Source: Cypionkella sp.
GTDB taxonomy: Bacteria; Pseudomonadota; Alphaproteobacteria; Rhodobacterales; Rhodobacteraceae
Reading direction: 5' to 3'
NCBI GenBank assembly: GCA_023255415.1
Contig: JALRIN010000016.1
Span: 1 to 62,654 of the forward strand
Length of the DNA stretch: 62,654 nt
Shown here: positions 26,644 through 35,527 of the stretch, in pieces
How positions within the stretch are numbered: position 1 is the stretch's first letter
Layout: each line of letters begins with the position of its first letter
Made by a program: the position numbers and the translations under genes
The notes under the pieces: model-generated
What the model was told of the DNA's origin: nothing
Seen by the model: the letters and a program-made list of their open reading frames with translations, nothing else
Database searches by the model: none

Positions 26644-27527
26644 ATCGCAAGGGCATCATTCTGGCAGGTGGGTCGGGCACGCGGCTTTGGCCGATCACTA
26701 TGGGCGTATCAAAGCAGCTGTTGCCGATCTATGACAAGCCGATGATCTACTATCCGTTGTCGGTTCTGATGCTGGGCGGCATCCGCGAGATTGCCATCAT
26801 CACCACCCCAGATGATCAAGCGCAGTTCCAACGCTTGCTTGGCGATGGCAGTGCTTGGGGCATCAGCCTGACCTATATCGTGCAGCCCTCGCCGGATGGT
26901 TTGGCGCAGGCCTATCTGCTGGCGCGCGATTTTCTGGCAGGCGCACCAAGCGTTCTGGTCTTGGGCGACAACATCTTTTTTGGCCACGGCCTGCCCGAGA
27001 TTTTGGCAAATGCTGATGCAAAACTTGTCGGTGGCACGGTGTTCGGCTATCGGGTGTCGGACCCAGAGCGCTATGGCGTGGTAGACTTTGACGTCGCAGG
27101 CAAAGTGCGCGCGATCATTGAAAAGCCCGAAGTGCCGCCGTCGAACTATGCGGTGACGGGGCTTTATTATCTGGATGGCCGCGCGCCGGATCTGGCAGAG
27201 CAGGTCAAACCCTCGCCGCGCGGCGAGTTGGAAATCGCCGATCTGCTAGAGTTATACCGCGCCGAGGGCAGCTTGACAGTTGAAAAGATGGGCCGCGGCT
27301 TTGCTTGGCTGGATACCGGCACCCACGGCAGCCTGCTTGATGCCGGCAATTTCGTCCGAACCCTGACGCTGCGCCAAGGCATGCAGGTCGGTTGCCCGGA
27401 TGAGATCAGCTATCGCGCGGGGTGGATAGATAAAGCCGCCCTTGCGGTGCGGGCGGCTTTGTTCCAGAAAAACGACTATGGCCGCTATTTGCAAAGCATT
27501 GTCACCGAAGACAGTAAAACTGCCTGA
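26640..27527 (+). CDS. rfbA: Glucose-1-phosphate thymidylyltransferase
   Basis: A 295-residue nucleotidyltransferase, first step of dTDP-L-rhamnose synthesis. The motif GIILAGGSGTRLWP and the substrate residues DKPMIYYPLS, LGDNIFFGHG and EKP are all seen. It ends the rmlCBDA operon and is convergent with the fds operon, with only a 14-bp gap and no visible terminator. Confidence 0.96.
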   Translation: MNRKGIILAGGSGTRLWPITMGVSKQLLPIYDKPMIYYPLSVLMLGGIREIAIITTPDDQAQFQRLLGDGSAWGISLTYIVQPSPDGLAQAYLLARDFLAGAPSVLVLGDNIFFGHGLPEILANADAKLVGGTVFGYRVSDPERYGVVDFDVAGKVRAIIEKPEVPPSNYAVTGLYYLDGRAPDLAEQVKPSPRGELEIADLLELYRAEGSLTVEKMGRGFAWLDTGTHGSLLDAGNFVRTLTLRQGMQVGCPDEISYRAGWIDKAALAVRAALFQKNDYGRYLQSIVTEDSKTA

Positions 27528-27541
27528 ATGTGACTATATGT

Positions 27542-27790
27542 TCACGCTGCCAAAGCAGGACGTTTGATCTGCGGCGCGGCTTCTATAACCAAGGGGCGCA
27601 GGCCTGCACCGCCTGCGTCAATCACCTCGAAAAACTGGATGCGCATACGCGGCTCCCAGAAATCATTGATATGGCTTGCCAGCAGATCGACGCCTTCGGC
27701 ATGCGGCTTTGATTCCATGAACTTGGCGATCTGATTTGCCATATAGATCAGCTTGGCGTGCGGGCCTTCGTGGTGCGAATTAAGCGACAT
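27542..27790 (-). CDS. fdsD: Formate dehydrogenase subunit delta
   Basis: An 82-residue protein matching FdsD: LIYMANQIAKFME and then a conserved INDFWEPRM. In Rhodobacter capsulatus and Cupriavidus this small subunit belongs to the fds operon and helps maturation or stability of the molybdenum enzyme. It overlaps the end of fdhD by 11 bp and is the last gene of the operon. Confidence 0.9.
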   Translation of the reverse strand: MSLNSHHEGPHAKLIYMANQIAKFMESKPHAEGVDLLASHINDFWEPRMRIQFFEVIDAGGAGLRPLVIEAAPQIKRPALAA

Positions 27791-28577
27791 CTGCGTTCTC
27801 CTGCGTGATGCGGTCGATGTGGGTATAGGCCTCGAAGCGGTCTGCGCGCGCTAGGGCGATCAGGGTTATTCCGGCATCTTCGGCAAGCTGAACGGCATGG
27901 GCGGTTGGGGCCGAGACTGCGATTAAAATCTGCGCACCAAAGGCCGCGACCTTTTGCACCATGTCAATGGAAACGCGGCTGGTCAGCACCACCGCCCCTT
28001 GTGGCTGCGGATCACGGCAAAGCGCGCCGATCAGCTTGTCCAGCGCGTTATGGCGGCCGACATCTTCGCGGGTCATCCGCAAGTGGCCGGACCAAAACCC
28101 CGCCGCATGCACGGCGCGGGTGGCGTCATGCAGCGGTTGCGCCAATGGCAGGTCTGCCACCGCCGCCATGATCTGCGAGGGGGTCATATGGAACCCCGTT
28201 TGCGGCACTTTGGTCACTTTGCGCAGCGCCTCTTCCAGACTGTCGATGCCGCAAAGACCGCAGCCAACCGGCCCTGCCATGGTGCGCCGCCGCTTGGCCA
28301 GACGGGCCTCGGCATCGTCACTGAGCCAGATTTGCACATCCAGCCCCAGCGGGGTTTCAACCACCTCAAGGCTTTGAATTTCCTCGGGTCTTGCGATGCC
28401 TTCGGTCAGGGCAAAGCCATAGGCAAAGTCCTGCAGATCGGCGGGCGTGGCCATCATCACCGCTTGGGTCGATCCGTTGAACGACAGCGCAATCGCAACC
28501 TCCTCTGGCAGCACGCGGCTGCCAGAGCCAGCGCCCGCCCCGAAGGACAGGCGAGAAAGGTTGCGCTGCGTCATCAT
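27780..28577 (-). CDS. fdhD: Formate dehydrogenase accessory sulfurtransferase FdhD
   Basis: A 265-residue protein (also called FdsC in this operon) that carries sulfur to the molybdenum cofactor before it enters the catalytic subunit. The essential cysteines are in GCGLCG (Cys106 and Cys109). Further family motifs include YGFALTEG, RVSIDMVQK and EDVGRHNALDK. The start overlaps the fdsA stop (ATGA). Order and spacing match known fdsGBACD operons. Confidence 0.95.
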   Translation of the reverse strand: MMTQRNLSRLSFGAGAGSGSRVLPEEVAIALSFNGSTQAVMMATPADLQDFAYGFALTEGIARPEEIQSLEVVETPLGLDVQIWLSDDAEARLAKRRRTMAGPVGCGLCGIDSLEEALRKVTKVPQTGFHMTPSQIMAAVADLPLAQPLHDATRAVHAAGFWSGHLRMTREDVGRHNALDKLIGALCRDPQPQGAVVLTSRVSIDMVQKVAAFGAQILIAVSAPTAHAVQLAEDAGITLIALARADRFEAYTHIDRITQENADVA

Positions 28578-31450
28578 TCCGCCGCTGCGATCCGGCGCGA
28601 CTGGGCGGCTTGGGCGTTATAGTCTTCCTGCCATTCGGTCGGGCCATTCGAGGGCGCAACCTGCACCGCCGTGACCTTATATTCTGGGCAGTTGGTGGCC
28701 CAATCCGAATAATCGGTCGTAATGACGTTTGCCTGCGTATCCGGGTGGTGGAAGGTGGTGTAAACCACGCCCGGATTAACCCGATCTGTCAGCGTCGCGC
28801 GCAGGGTGGTCTCGCCCGAACGGCTGGCAAGGCGGACGAAATCACCGTCTTTGATGCCACGGGTTTCGGCGTCATGCGGGTGGATTTCCAGCAAATCCTG
28901 ATCGTGCCACACCACGTTATTGGTGCGCCGTGTTTGCGCGCCGACGTTATATTGCGACAAAATCCGCCCCGTGGTCAGCAACAGCGGGAAGCGTGGGCCA
29001 GTTTTCTCATCCGTTGCCACATATTCGGTGTTGATGAACTTGCCCTTGCCGCGCACAAAACCGTCGACATGCATCAAAGGCGTGCCATTTGGTGCCTTTT
29101 CGTTGCAAGGCCATTGTACCGAGCCTTTTTCTTCCAGCAAATCGTAGGTGACACCCGCAAACGATGGCGTGGTCATCGCGATTTCATCCATGATTTGCGA
29201 AGGATGCGTATAGGTCCAGTTCGCGCCCATCGCATTCGCCAGCATTTGGGTGACTTCCCAATCGGCATAGCCATTGCGCGGGGCCATGACTTTGCGCACG
29301 CGGTTGATGCGACGCTCGGCATTTGTGAACGTTCCTTCCTTTTCAAGGAAGGTCGAGCCGGGCAGGAAGACATGGGCGTAGTTCGCGGTCTCGTTCAAGA
29401 ACAGATCATGCACGATCACGCATTCCATCGCAGCCAAACCGGCGGCGACATGCTTGGTGTCGGGGTCCGATTGCAGGATGTCTTCGCCTTGGCAATAAAG
29501 CCCTTTGAAGGTGCCCTCGACAGCGGCATCCAGCATGTTTGGAATCCGCAGGCCGGGTTCGTCATCAATCTTGACGCCCCAGACCTTTTCAAAGATGTCG
29601 CGCACCGCTTCACCTTTGACATGGCGATAGCCCGGCAGCTCGTGTGGGAACGACCCCATATCGCAGGAACCCTGCACGTTGTTCTGGCCACGCAGCGGGT
29701 TCACACCAACGCCAGGACGACCGATGTTGCCAGTCATCATCGCAAGGTTGGCGATGCCCAGAACGGTGGTCGAACCTTGGGAATGTTCCGTAACACCAAG
29801 GCCATAGTAGATCGAGCCATTGCCACCCAAAGCGTAAAGACGGGCAGCTGCGCGCAGCTCTGCGGCGTCAACGCCGGTCAGCAGCTGCACCGCTTCGGGC
29901 GAGTTTTGCGGTTGGCTGACAAATTCGGCGTAGTCTTGGAATTCATCCCAATCGCAGCGGTCGCGAATAAAGGCCTCGTTGAACAGGCCTTCGGTGACGA
30001 TGGTATGCGCCAGCGCTGTCACCACGGCGACGTTGGTGCCAGGGGTCAGGGCAAGGTGATGCTGCGCTTTGATATGAGCGCTTTGCACGATATCGGTGCG
30101 GCGCGGGTCAACCACGATCAGCTTGGCCCCCTTGCGCAGGCGCTTTTTCAAGCGGCTGGCAAAGACGGGGTGGCCGTCTGTTGGGTTGGCGCCAATGATC
30201 AGAACAACATCGGTTTCTTCTACCGAATCAAAGTCTTGGGTGCCTGCCGAGGTGCCAAGCGTCTGGCCAAGGCCATAGCCGGTGGGCGAATGACAAACCC
30301 GTGCGCAGGTATCCGTATTATTGTTCATAAACACAGCGCGCGTCAGCTTTTGCACCAGATAGGCTTCTTCATTGGTGCAGCGCGACGAAGTGATTACCCC
30401 CACCGAATGGCGGCCATGCTTTTCAATAAGCCCACCCATCCGCTTGGCGGTAAAGGCCATCGCCTCGTCCCAAGACACTTCTTGCCACGGGTCGTTGATG
30501 CTGTCGCGGATCATCGGGTTCAGGATGCGGTCTTTGTGGCTGGCATAGCCATAGGCAAAGCGGCCCTTGACGCAGGAATGGCCGCGGTTGGCCTTGCCGT
30601 GCTTGTAGGGCACCATGCGCACCAACTCGTCACCGCGCATTTCGGCCTTGAACGAACAGCCAACGCCGCAATAAGCGCAGGTGGTGATGACTGAGCGTTC
30701 TGGCGTGCCGATCTCGATGATCGACTTTTCTTGCAGCGTTGCGGTCGGGCAGGCCGCAACGCAAGCGCCGCAGGACACGCAATCTGACGACAGCGCATCG
30801 TCGGTTTTGGCGCCAAAAGACACCCGCGAGTCAAAGCCGCGGCCTTCGATGGTCAGCGCGAAAGTGCCCTGCACCTCTTCGCAGGCGCGCACGCAGCGCG
30901 AACAGACGATACATTTCTGTGGATCATAGCTGAAATAGGGGTTGGAATCGTCGCGCGGGATATAGTGCGGATTGGCCTCGCCTGAAGTGTTTTTCACCTT
31001 GAAATGCGTCTCGATCGCCTCGTAGCGCACATCGCGCAGGCCGACAGCACCCGCCATATCCTGCAATTCGCAATCGCCATTGGCCGAACAGGTCAGACAA
31101 TCCAGCGGGTGATCCGAGATATAAAGCTCCATCACGCCACGGCGCAATTGCTTCAGCTTGGCGTTTTGGGTTTTCACTTTAAGGCCGGGGGCAACCGGGG
31201 TGGTGCAAGACGCGGGCGTGCCGTTGCGTCCCTCGATCTCGACCAGACAGAGCCGGCAGGAGCCAAAGGCGTCAACCGAATCAGTGGCGCAAAGTTTTGG
31301 CACCGAAATGCCCAGTTCAGCCGCAGCCCGCATGATCGAGGTGCCCTCGGGCACGGTCACGTCAAAGCCGTCGATGGTCAATGTGACCATTTGTTTGGAT
31401 TTCGAGGCAGGTGTGCCGAAATCGCGATCAGGGATGATGAAGTCTTTCAT
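28574..31450 (-). CDS. fdsA: NAD-dependent formate dehydrogenase subunit alpha (molybdenum catalytic subunit)
   Basis: A 958-residue catalytic subunit that oxidises formate to CO2. Domains run in order: a [2Fe-2S] ferredoxin domain (Cys54, 65, 68, 82), a His/Cys cluster (HPLDCLTCSANGDCE), and two [4Fe-4S] clusters (CIVCSRC..C and CVSCGAC..C). The [4Fe-4S]/bis-MGD molybdopterin domain starts at CAYCGVGC. The molybdenum-ligand Cys is Cys386 in RVCHSPTG, followed by the active-site His. Electrons pass to FdsB/FdsG and NAD+. Start and stop both overlap neighbours by 4 bp. Confidence 0.97.
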   Translation of the reverse strand: MKDFIIPDRDFGTPASKSKQMVTLTIDGFDVTVPEGTSIMRAAAELGISVPKLCATDSVDAFGSCRLCLVEIEGRNGTPASCTTPVAPGLKVKTQNAKLKQLRRGVMELYISDHPLDCLTCSANGDCELQDMAGAVGLRDVRYEAIETHFKVKNTSGEANPHYIPRDDSNPYFSYDPQKCIVCSRCVRACEEVQGTFALTIEGRGFDSRVSFGAKTDDALSSDCVSCGACVAACPTATLQEKSIIEIGTPERSVITTCAYCGVGCSFKAEMRGDELVRMVPYKHGKANRGHSCVKGRFAYGYASHKDRILNPMIRDSINDPWQEVSWDEAMAFTAKRMGGLIEKHGRHSVGVITSSRCTNEEAYLVQKLTRAVFMNNNTDTCARVCHSPTGYGLGQTLGTSAGTQDFDSVEETDVVLIIGANPTDGHPVFASRLKKRLRKGAKLIVVDPRRTDIVQSAHIKAQHHLALTPGTNVAVVTALAHTIVTEGLFNEAFIRDRCDWDEFQDYAEFVSQPQNSPEAVQLLTGVDAAELRAAARLYALGGNGSIYYGLGVTEHSQGSTTVLGIANLAMMTGNIGRPGVGVNPLRGQNNVQGSCDMGSFPHELPGYRHVKGEAVRDIFEKVWGVKIDDEPGLRIPNMLDAAVEGTFKGLYCQGEDILQSDPDTKHVAAGLAAMECVIVHDLFLNETANYAHVFLPGSTFLEKEGTFTNAERRINRVRKVMAPRNGYADWEVTQMLANAMGANWTYTHPSQIMDEIAMTTPSFAGVTYDLLEEKGSVQWPCNEKAPNGTPLMHVDGFVRGKGKFINTEYVATDEKTGPRFPLLLTTGRILSQYNVGAQTRRTNNVVWHDQDLLEIHPHDAETRGIKDGDFVRLASRSGETTLRATLTDRVNPGVVYTTFHHPDTQANVITTDYSDWATNCPEYKVTAVQVAPSNGPTEWQEDYNAQAAQSRRIAAAE

Positions 31451-32973
31451 TCTGCGGCTTCCTTCATGGCGTTGAAGTCATCAGGGAAATGGGTCAGTGC
31501 AGACAAAACGGGATAGGGGGTAAAGCCGCCCAGCGCGCAAAGTGACCCGGATTTCATGGTGTTACACAGATCGGTCAGCAGCGGGATAGCCGCCGCATCG
31601 CCCTTCGCGATCCGGTCGATGGTTTCGGTGCCGCGCACGGCACCAATGCGGCAAGGCGTGCATTTGCCACAGGATTCAATCGCGCAGAATTCCATCGCAA
31701 AGCGGGCCTGCGACAGCATATCGGCAGAGTCGTCGAAAACGGTCAGGCCAGCGTGGCCAATCAGACCTTCTTTGCCAGCGAATTCTTCGTAGCCAAACGG
31801 CGTGTCAAACAGCGCGCGCGGGAAATAGGCCCCAAGCGGCCCGCCAACCTGAACCGCCTTTACCGGCCGCCCCGAAGCCGTGCCACCTGCGATTGTGTCA
31901 ACGATTTCCCCCAAGGACAGGCCAAAGGCAATCTCGTAAAGACCGCCGAATTTGACGTTGCCCGCGATTTGCAGCGGGATGGTGCCACGCGAGCGGCCAA
32001 GACCGAAATTCTTGTAATGCTCGGCACCTTTTTCAAAGATCACCGGCACAGAGGCCAGCGAGATCACGTTGTTCACAACCGTCGGCTTACCCATAAAGCC
32101 TTCGAGTGCGGGCAGCGGCGGTTTAGCGCGCACGACGCCGCGTTTGCCTTCAAGGCTGTTCAGCAGGCTGGTTTCTTCACCGCAAACATAGGCACCAGCC
32201 CCGACGCGGATTTCGATGTCAAACGCATGGCCCGAACCCATAACCGAAGCGCCAAGCACGCCTTCGGCCTGTGCCAGAACTACGGCTTTTTGCATTACAT
32301 CAATCGCAATGGGATATTCTGACCGGATATAGACAAAGCCCTTGGTCGCCCCCGTGGCCAGACCTGCGATGATCATGCCTTCGATCAGGGTCAGTGGGTC
32401 GCCTTCCATCAGCATGCGGTCGGCAAAGGTAGCACTGTCGCCCTCATCTGCGTTGCAGACGATATATTTGCGGTCGGCCTGCGCATCGGAAACGGTTTTC
32501 CATTTGATGCCGGTTGGAAAGCCCGCGCCGCCACGACCGCGCAGGCCAGAATTGGTCACCTCGGCCACAATCTCGGCTTTGGCCATCGCCAGCGCGCGGG
32601 TCAGGCCGGTAAGCCCGCCTTGGGCGCGGTAATCGGCCATCGACAACGGGTCAATCACCCCGACACGAGCAAAAGTCAGGCGGTTCTGCGCCCGCATCCA
32701 CGGCAGATCATCGGTCAGGCCAAGCGCCTTTGGGTGGGCGGCCAGATCGCCAAAAAGGGCGGGCACATCGGCCAGGGTCAGCGGCCCAAAGGCCATCCGG
32801 CCTGCAGGGGTTTCAACTTCGGCCATTGGTTCAAGAAACACCATGCCGCGCGAACCGTTGCGTACAAGTTCAAGCGCGATGCCTTTGGCTTTTGCATGCA
32901 GATGGATCGCTTGGGCGATTTCGTCAGCGCCAAGAGCCACCGCAGCCGAATCGAGGGGAAGGTAAAGCTTCAT
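31447..32973 (-). CDS. fdsB: NAD-dependent formate dehydrogenase subunit beta (diaphorase)
   Basis: A 508-residue NuoF-like flavoprotein subunit. After a thioredoxin-like N-terminal segment it has the FMN/NADH site (GLRGRGGAGFPTG, ADEGDSATFADR, GAGAYVCGEETSL) and the four-Cys [4Fe-4S] site at the C-terminus (ESCGKCTPCRIG, then a distant Cys). It takes electrons from FdsA and reduces NAD+. The ATG overlapping the fdsG stop is used as start; the open frame continues upstream but only inside fdsG. Confidence 0.95.
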   Translation of the reverse strand: MKLYLPLDSAAVALGADEIAQAIHLHAKAKGIALELVRNGSRGMVFLEPMAEVETPAGRMAFGPLTLADVPALFGDLAAHPKALGLTDDLPWMRAQNRLTFARVGVIDPLSMADYRAQGGLTGLTRALAMAKAEIVAEVTNSGLRGRGGAGFPTGIKWKTVSDAQADRKYIVCNADEGDSATFADRMLMEGDPLTLIEGMIIAGLATGATKGFVYIRSEYPIAIDVMQKAVVLAQAEGVLGASVMGSGHAFDIEIRVGAGAYVCGEETSLLNSLEGKRGVVRAKPPLPALEGFMGKPTVVNNVISLASVPVIFEKGAEHYKNFGLGRSRGTIPLQIAGNVKFGGLYEIAFGLSLGEIVDTIAGGTASGRPVKAVQVGGPLGAYFPRALFDTPFGYEEFAGKEGLIGHAGLTVFDDSADMLSQARFAMEFCAIESCGKCTPCRIGAVRGTETIDRIAKGDAAAIPLLTDLCNTMKSGSLCALGGFTPYPVLSALTHFPDDFNAMKEAAE

Positions 32974-33437
32974 TTGATGTCCCCAATGATGGCGTCGATA
33001 CGGGCTTCGTCGAGGCGGCCAATCAGCTTGCCGTCCAGCATCGCCGCAGGGCCACAGGCGCAAAGGCCAAGGCAAAAGATCGGGTCAAGCGTGACTGCGC
33101 CATCGGCAGAGGTTTCGTGCCAATCCAGCCCCAACGCCTTTTGCGCATGGGCTGCCACCCGGTCGCCGCCCATGGCCTGGCAGGCCTCGGCACGGCAGAG
33201 TTTCAGCACATGCCGACCCGCCGGCTTTTCGCGGAAATCATGGTAAAAGCTCATCACGCCATGCGCCTCGGCGCGGGTGATGTTCAGATCCTTGGCGATG
33301 ATCGGCAGAGCCTCGGGCGGAACATAGCCGAAATCGGCTTGCACGGCATGCAGGATCGGCAAAAGCGAACCCTCCATGTCCTTGTGCGCATAGAGAATTT
33401 CTTCGAGGCGGGCAGAAAGAGTAGCGGAATCGAGCAT
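32970..33437 (-). CDS. fdsG: NAD-dependent formate dehydrogenase subunit gamma
   Basis: A 155-residue NuoE-like [2Fe-2S] protein. Cysteine pairs LCRAEACQAMG and CLGLCACGP are the expected cluster ligands. It is the first gene of fdsG-fdsB-fdsA-fdhD-fdsD and partners FdsB. The upstream 86-bp spacer contains two inverted repeats and probably the operon promoter. Confidence 0.95.
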   Translation of the reverse strand: MLDSATLSARLEEILYAHKDMEGSLLPILHAVQADFGYVPPEALPIIAKDLNITRAEAHGVMSFYHDFREKPAGRHVLKLCRAEACQAMGGDRVAAHAQKALGLDWHETSADGAVTLDPIFCLGLCACGPAAMLDGKLIGRLDEARIDAIIGDIK

Positions 33438-33480
33438 ATGACGGCCTTTTGCTAGCTTACTTGCTAAATACGCCGTTTGA

Positions 33481-33515
33481 TAGCGATATCAATATAGATA
33501 TATCGTTAGTCGATA
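33481..33515. promoter_or_regulatory. Inverted repeats in the fds promoter region (candidate LysR operator)
   Basis: TAGCGATAT (33481-33489) faces ATATCGTTA (33500-33508), a 9-bp inverted repeat with one mismatch. Overlapping it, TATCG (33501-33505) faces CGATA (33511-33515). The region is AT-rich, unlike its surroundings, and lies between the LysR gene and fdsG. An operator role is inferred. Confidence 0.5.
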
Positions 33516-33523
33516 GGCCCGTT

Positions 33524-34417
33524 CTATCGATTGAGCCGTGAAGACAGCCGCGCGGCCTCGTCCAGCAGGGCTTGCAGCACCGGGGTTTGCGGCTCGCGCT
33601 TTGCGGTGATCAGGCCGACAAGATGCTCGGCCTCGGGGTCCACGATCGGAATGGCGACCAGATCGCCCGAGCCTATGAACATTTCCGCCAGCTTTTTCGG
33701 CACCACCGAAGACCAGCGCCCCGATTTGACATGGGCAATCAGCGCGATTGTTGAATTGCTTTCCACCGTGGCCGCCACGCGCAGACCTGCTTCGGCCATA
33801 TGCGTGTTGATGATGCGGCGGTTTTGCATATCGCCGGTCAGCAGGCACAGGGGTTCTGCGACCAGATCAGACCATCTGACCCTTGCGGCCTTGGCAAGCG
33901 GCGCGTTTGGCGCGCAGAGAAAGCGGTAGAATTCGCTGTAAAGCGGCGCCTGCGCGACACGGCCCAAGGGTTCATTATCCAGATAGGTGATGCCTGCATC
34001 GAGTTCGAGGTTTTCAATGCCTGTCAGAATCTCGGCCGAGGTGCGCGACAGGATGGTGACGCGCATATTGGGATGACGCGCGGTGAAAGGCGTGGTGAGA
34101 TCGGCGATCATCGGCAGGGCGGTGGGGATGACTCCAATGCGCAGATTGCCCGAGAGGCCGGAGTGCACGGTGCGCATCTCGTCGCGCATCGCGCGCATGT
34201 CGCCGACAATGCGGCGGGCCCAATCCAACACCCGCAGGCCTTCTGGGGTGAGACCCTGAAACCGCGAGCCGCGAAATACCAATTGCACGCCAAGCTGGTC
34301 TTCCAACTGCCGGATCGCTGAGGACAGGCTGGGCTGGGTGACGCCGCAAACCTCTGCCGCGCGGCCAAAGTGACGCTCGGCGGCTAGGGCAATGAACATT
34401 TCCAATTTGTCGATCAT
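33524..34417 (-). CDS. LysR family transcriptional regulator (probable fds operon regulator)
   Basis: A 297-residue LTTR: an N-terminal winged HTH (FIALAAERHFGRAAEVCGVTQPSLSSAIRQLE) and a C-terminal effector domain. Known fds operons are often next to a LysR gene, and this one is 86 bp upstream of fdsG on the same strand, so regulation of fds is likely but not shown. Its start lies opposite the S49 peptidase gene, with a REP-like repeat between them. Confidence 0.9.
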   Translation of the reverse strand: MIDKLEMFIALAAERHFGRAAEVCGVTQPSLSSAIRQLEDQLGVQLVFRGSRFQGLTPEGLRVLDWARRIVGDMRAMRDEMRTVHSGLSGNLRIGVIPTALPMIADLTTPFTARHPNMRVTILSRTSAEILTGIENLELDAGITYLDNEPLGRVAQAPLYSEFYRFLCAPNAPLAKAARVRWSDLVAEPLCLLTGDMQNRRIINTHMAEAGLRVAATVESNSTIALIAHVKSGRWSSVVPKKLAEMFIGSGDLVAIPIVDPEAEHLVGLITAKREPQTPVLQALLDEAARLSSRLNR

Positions 34418-34465
34418 GGCGCAAGGGTGGCGGGTATTTTCTGCCGTTGCAAGGTGGGGGTGGGG

Positions 34466-34505
34466 CGGAGGAGCCTCCGGCGGGGATATTTATGCCAAGA
34501 TGAAA
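34466..34505 (+). repeat. REP-like palindromic repeat, copy 1
   Basis: CGGAGG-AG-CCTCCG forms a small hairpin and is followed by GGGATATTTA (34483-34492), five variable bases, and AGATGAAA (34498-34505). The same 23-bp tail occurs at 38990-39012. It lies in the divergent gap between the LysR gene and the S49 peptidase gene. Confidence 0.7.
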
Positions 34506-34543
34506 GCGCGGGCGTTGTTAGTTTTGTGAGGAGCGCTTAGATT

Positions 34544-35338
34544 GTGACGATGAAAAGATTTATTCCCTTTATGAAGAAAGACCCCGTGGTGCCGGTGATC
34601 CGGCTGTCGGGGGCGATTGGCAGCGGGCGCGCTGGTATGAGCGACGCGGGGCTGGCGCCGGTGATTGAAAAGGCTTTCAAGATGAAGCCTGCCGCGGTGG
34701 CGCTGGTGATCAATTCGCCGGGCGGCTCGCCGGTGCAATCAAGCCTGATTGCGGCGCGGATTCGGCGTTTGGCGCAGGAGCATCAGGTGCCGGTGCATGC
34801 CTTTGTTGAGGATGTGGCGGCAAGTGGTGGCTATTGGCTTGCCTGTGCTGCGGATGAGATTTGGGTGGATGGCGCGTCTTTGGTCGGGTCGATCGGGGTG
34901 ATTTTTGCCTCTTTCGGATTTAGCGAGGTGATGGCGCGGCAGGGGATTGAGCGGCGGGTGGTGACGGCGGGCAAGTCGAAAAGCTTTGCCGATCCGTTTT
35001 TGCCGCAAAAGCCCGAGGATATTGAGCGGCTGCGGGCGATACAGGCGCCGATTCATCAGGCCTTTATCGACCATGTGACGGCGCGGCGCGGCAGCCGTCT
35101 GGCCGAGGCAGATCTGTTCAATGCCGATATCTGGGTGGGGCAGGCGGCGGTCGATTTGGGGCTTGTGGATGGGGTGGCGCATCTGGTGCCGAAACTGCGC
35201 AGTCTTTACGGTGAAAAGCTGCGGCTGCTGCCTTTGGGGCAAAGGCGGTCGCTGATCAGCCGGCTGGGGCTGAATGTTGCGCAAGAAGCGCTGGCAACCC
35301 TGGAGGAGCGTGCCCTTTGGGCGCGGTTTGGGCTTTAG
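34544..35338 (+). CDS. S49 family serine peptidase (SppA/SohB-like)
   Basis: A 264-residue signal-peptide-peptidase-like enzyme. It has VALVINSPGGSPVQS, the nucleophile-Ser region DVAASGGYWLACAAD, VGSIGVI, and a probable catalytic Lys in AGKSKSFADPF. It is short like SohB/SppA-C forms and has no obvious N-terminal membrane anchor. The GTG start has GAGGAG upstream at 10 bp; the ATG two codons later lies too far from that site. A small membrane protein gene starts directly at its stop. Confidence 0.88.
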   Translation: MTMKRFIPFMKKDPVVPVIRLSGAIGSGRAGMSDAGLAPVIEKAFKMKPAAVALVINSPGGSPVQSSLIAARIRRLAQEHQVPVHAFVEDVAASGGYWLACAADEIWVDGASLVGSIGVIFASFGFSEVMARQGIERRVVTAGKSKSFADPFLPQKPEDIERLRAIQAPIHQAFIDHVTARRGSRLAEADLFNADIWVGQAAVDLGLVDGVAHLVPKLRSLYGEKLRLLPLGQRRSLISRLGLNVAQEALATLEERALWARFGL

Positions 35339-35527
35339 ATGGTTAAGGCGGTTCTGTTTTTTCTGTTGATCATGGTGGCGATTGCCATGGTCGGCAATGC
35401 GATGTTCCCTGGATCCGTGGGGCGCAGTCTGCGCAAAAAGCTTGGCGTGAAGGGCCCCCCTGTTTGCAAGGCTTGTGGGCGCTATATCATCGGCTCGAAG
35501 GGCTGTGATTGCAAAAAGGGCGGATGA
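35339..35527 (+). CDS. Small membrane protein with four cysteines
   Basis: A 62-residue hypothetical protein. It has one hydrophobic segment (VLFFLLIMVAIAMVG) and a basic C-terminal part with KACGRY and KGCDCKKGG, which could bind a metal. It starts directly after the S49 peptidase stop and overlaps the next gene's start (ATGA), so it belongs to the same operon. I do not recognise a named family. Confidence 0.75.
   Translation: MVKAVLFFLLIMVAIAMVGNAMFPGSVGRSLRKKLGVKGPPVCKACGRYIIGSKGCDCKKGG

Noticed and set aside
28610..30694. Open frame of 694 codons opposite fdsA
   Set aside because: It lies wholly inside a certain gene on the other strand and has no family motif. It is a frame shadow in GC-rich DNA.
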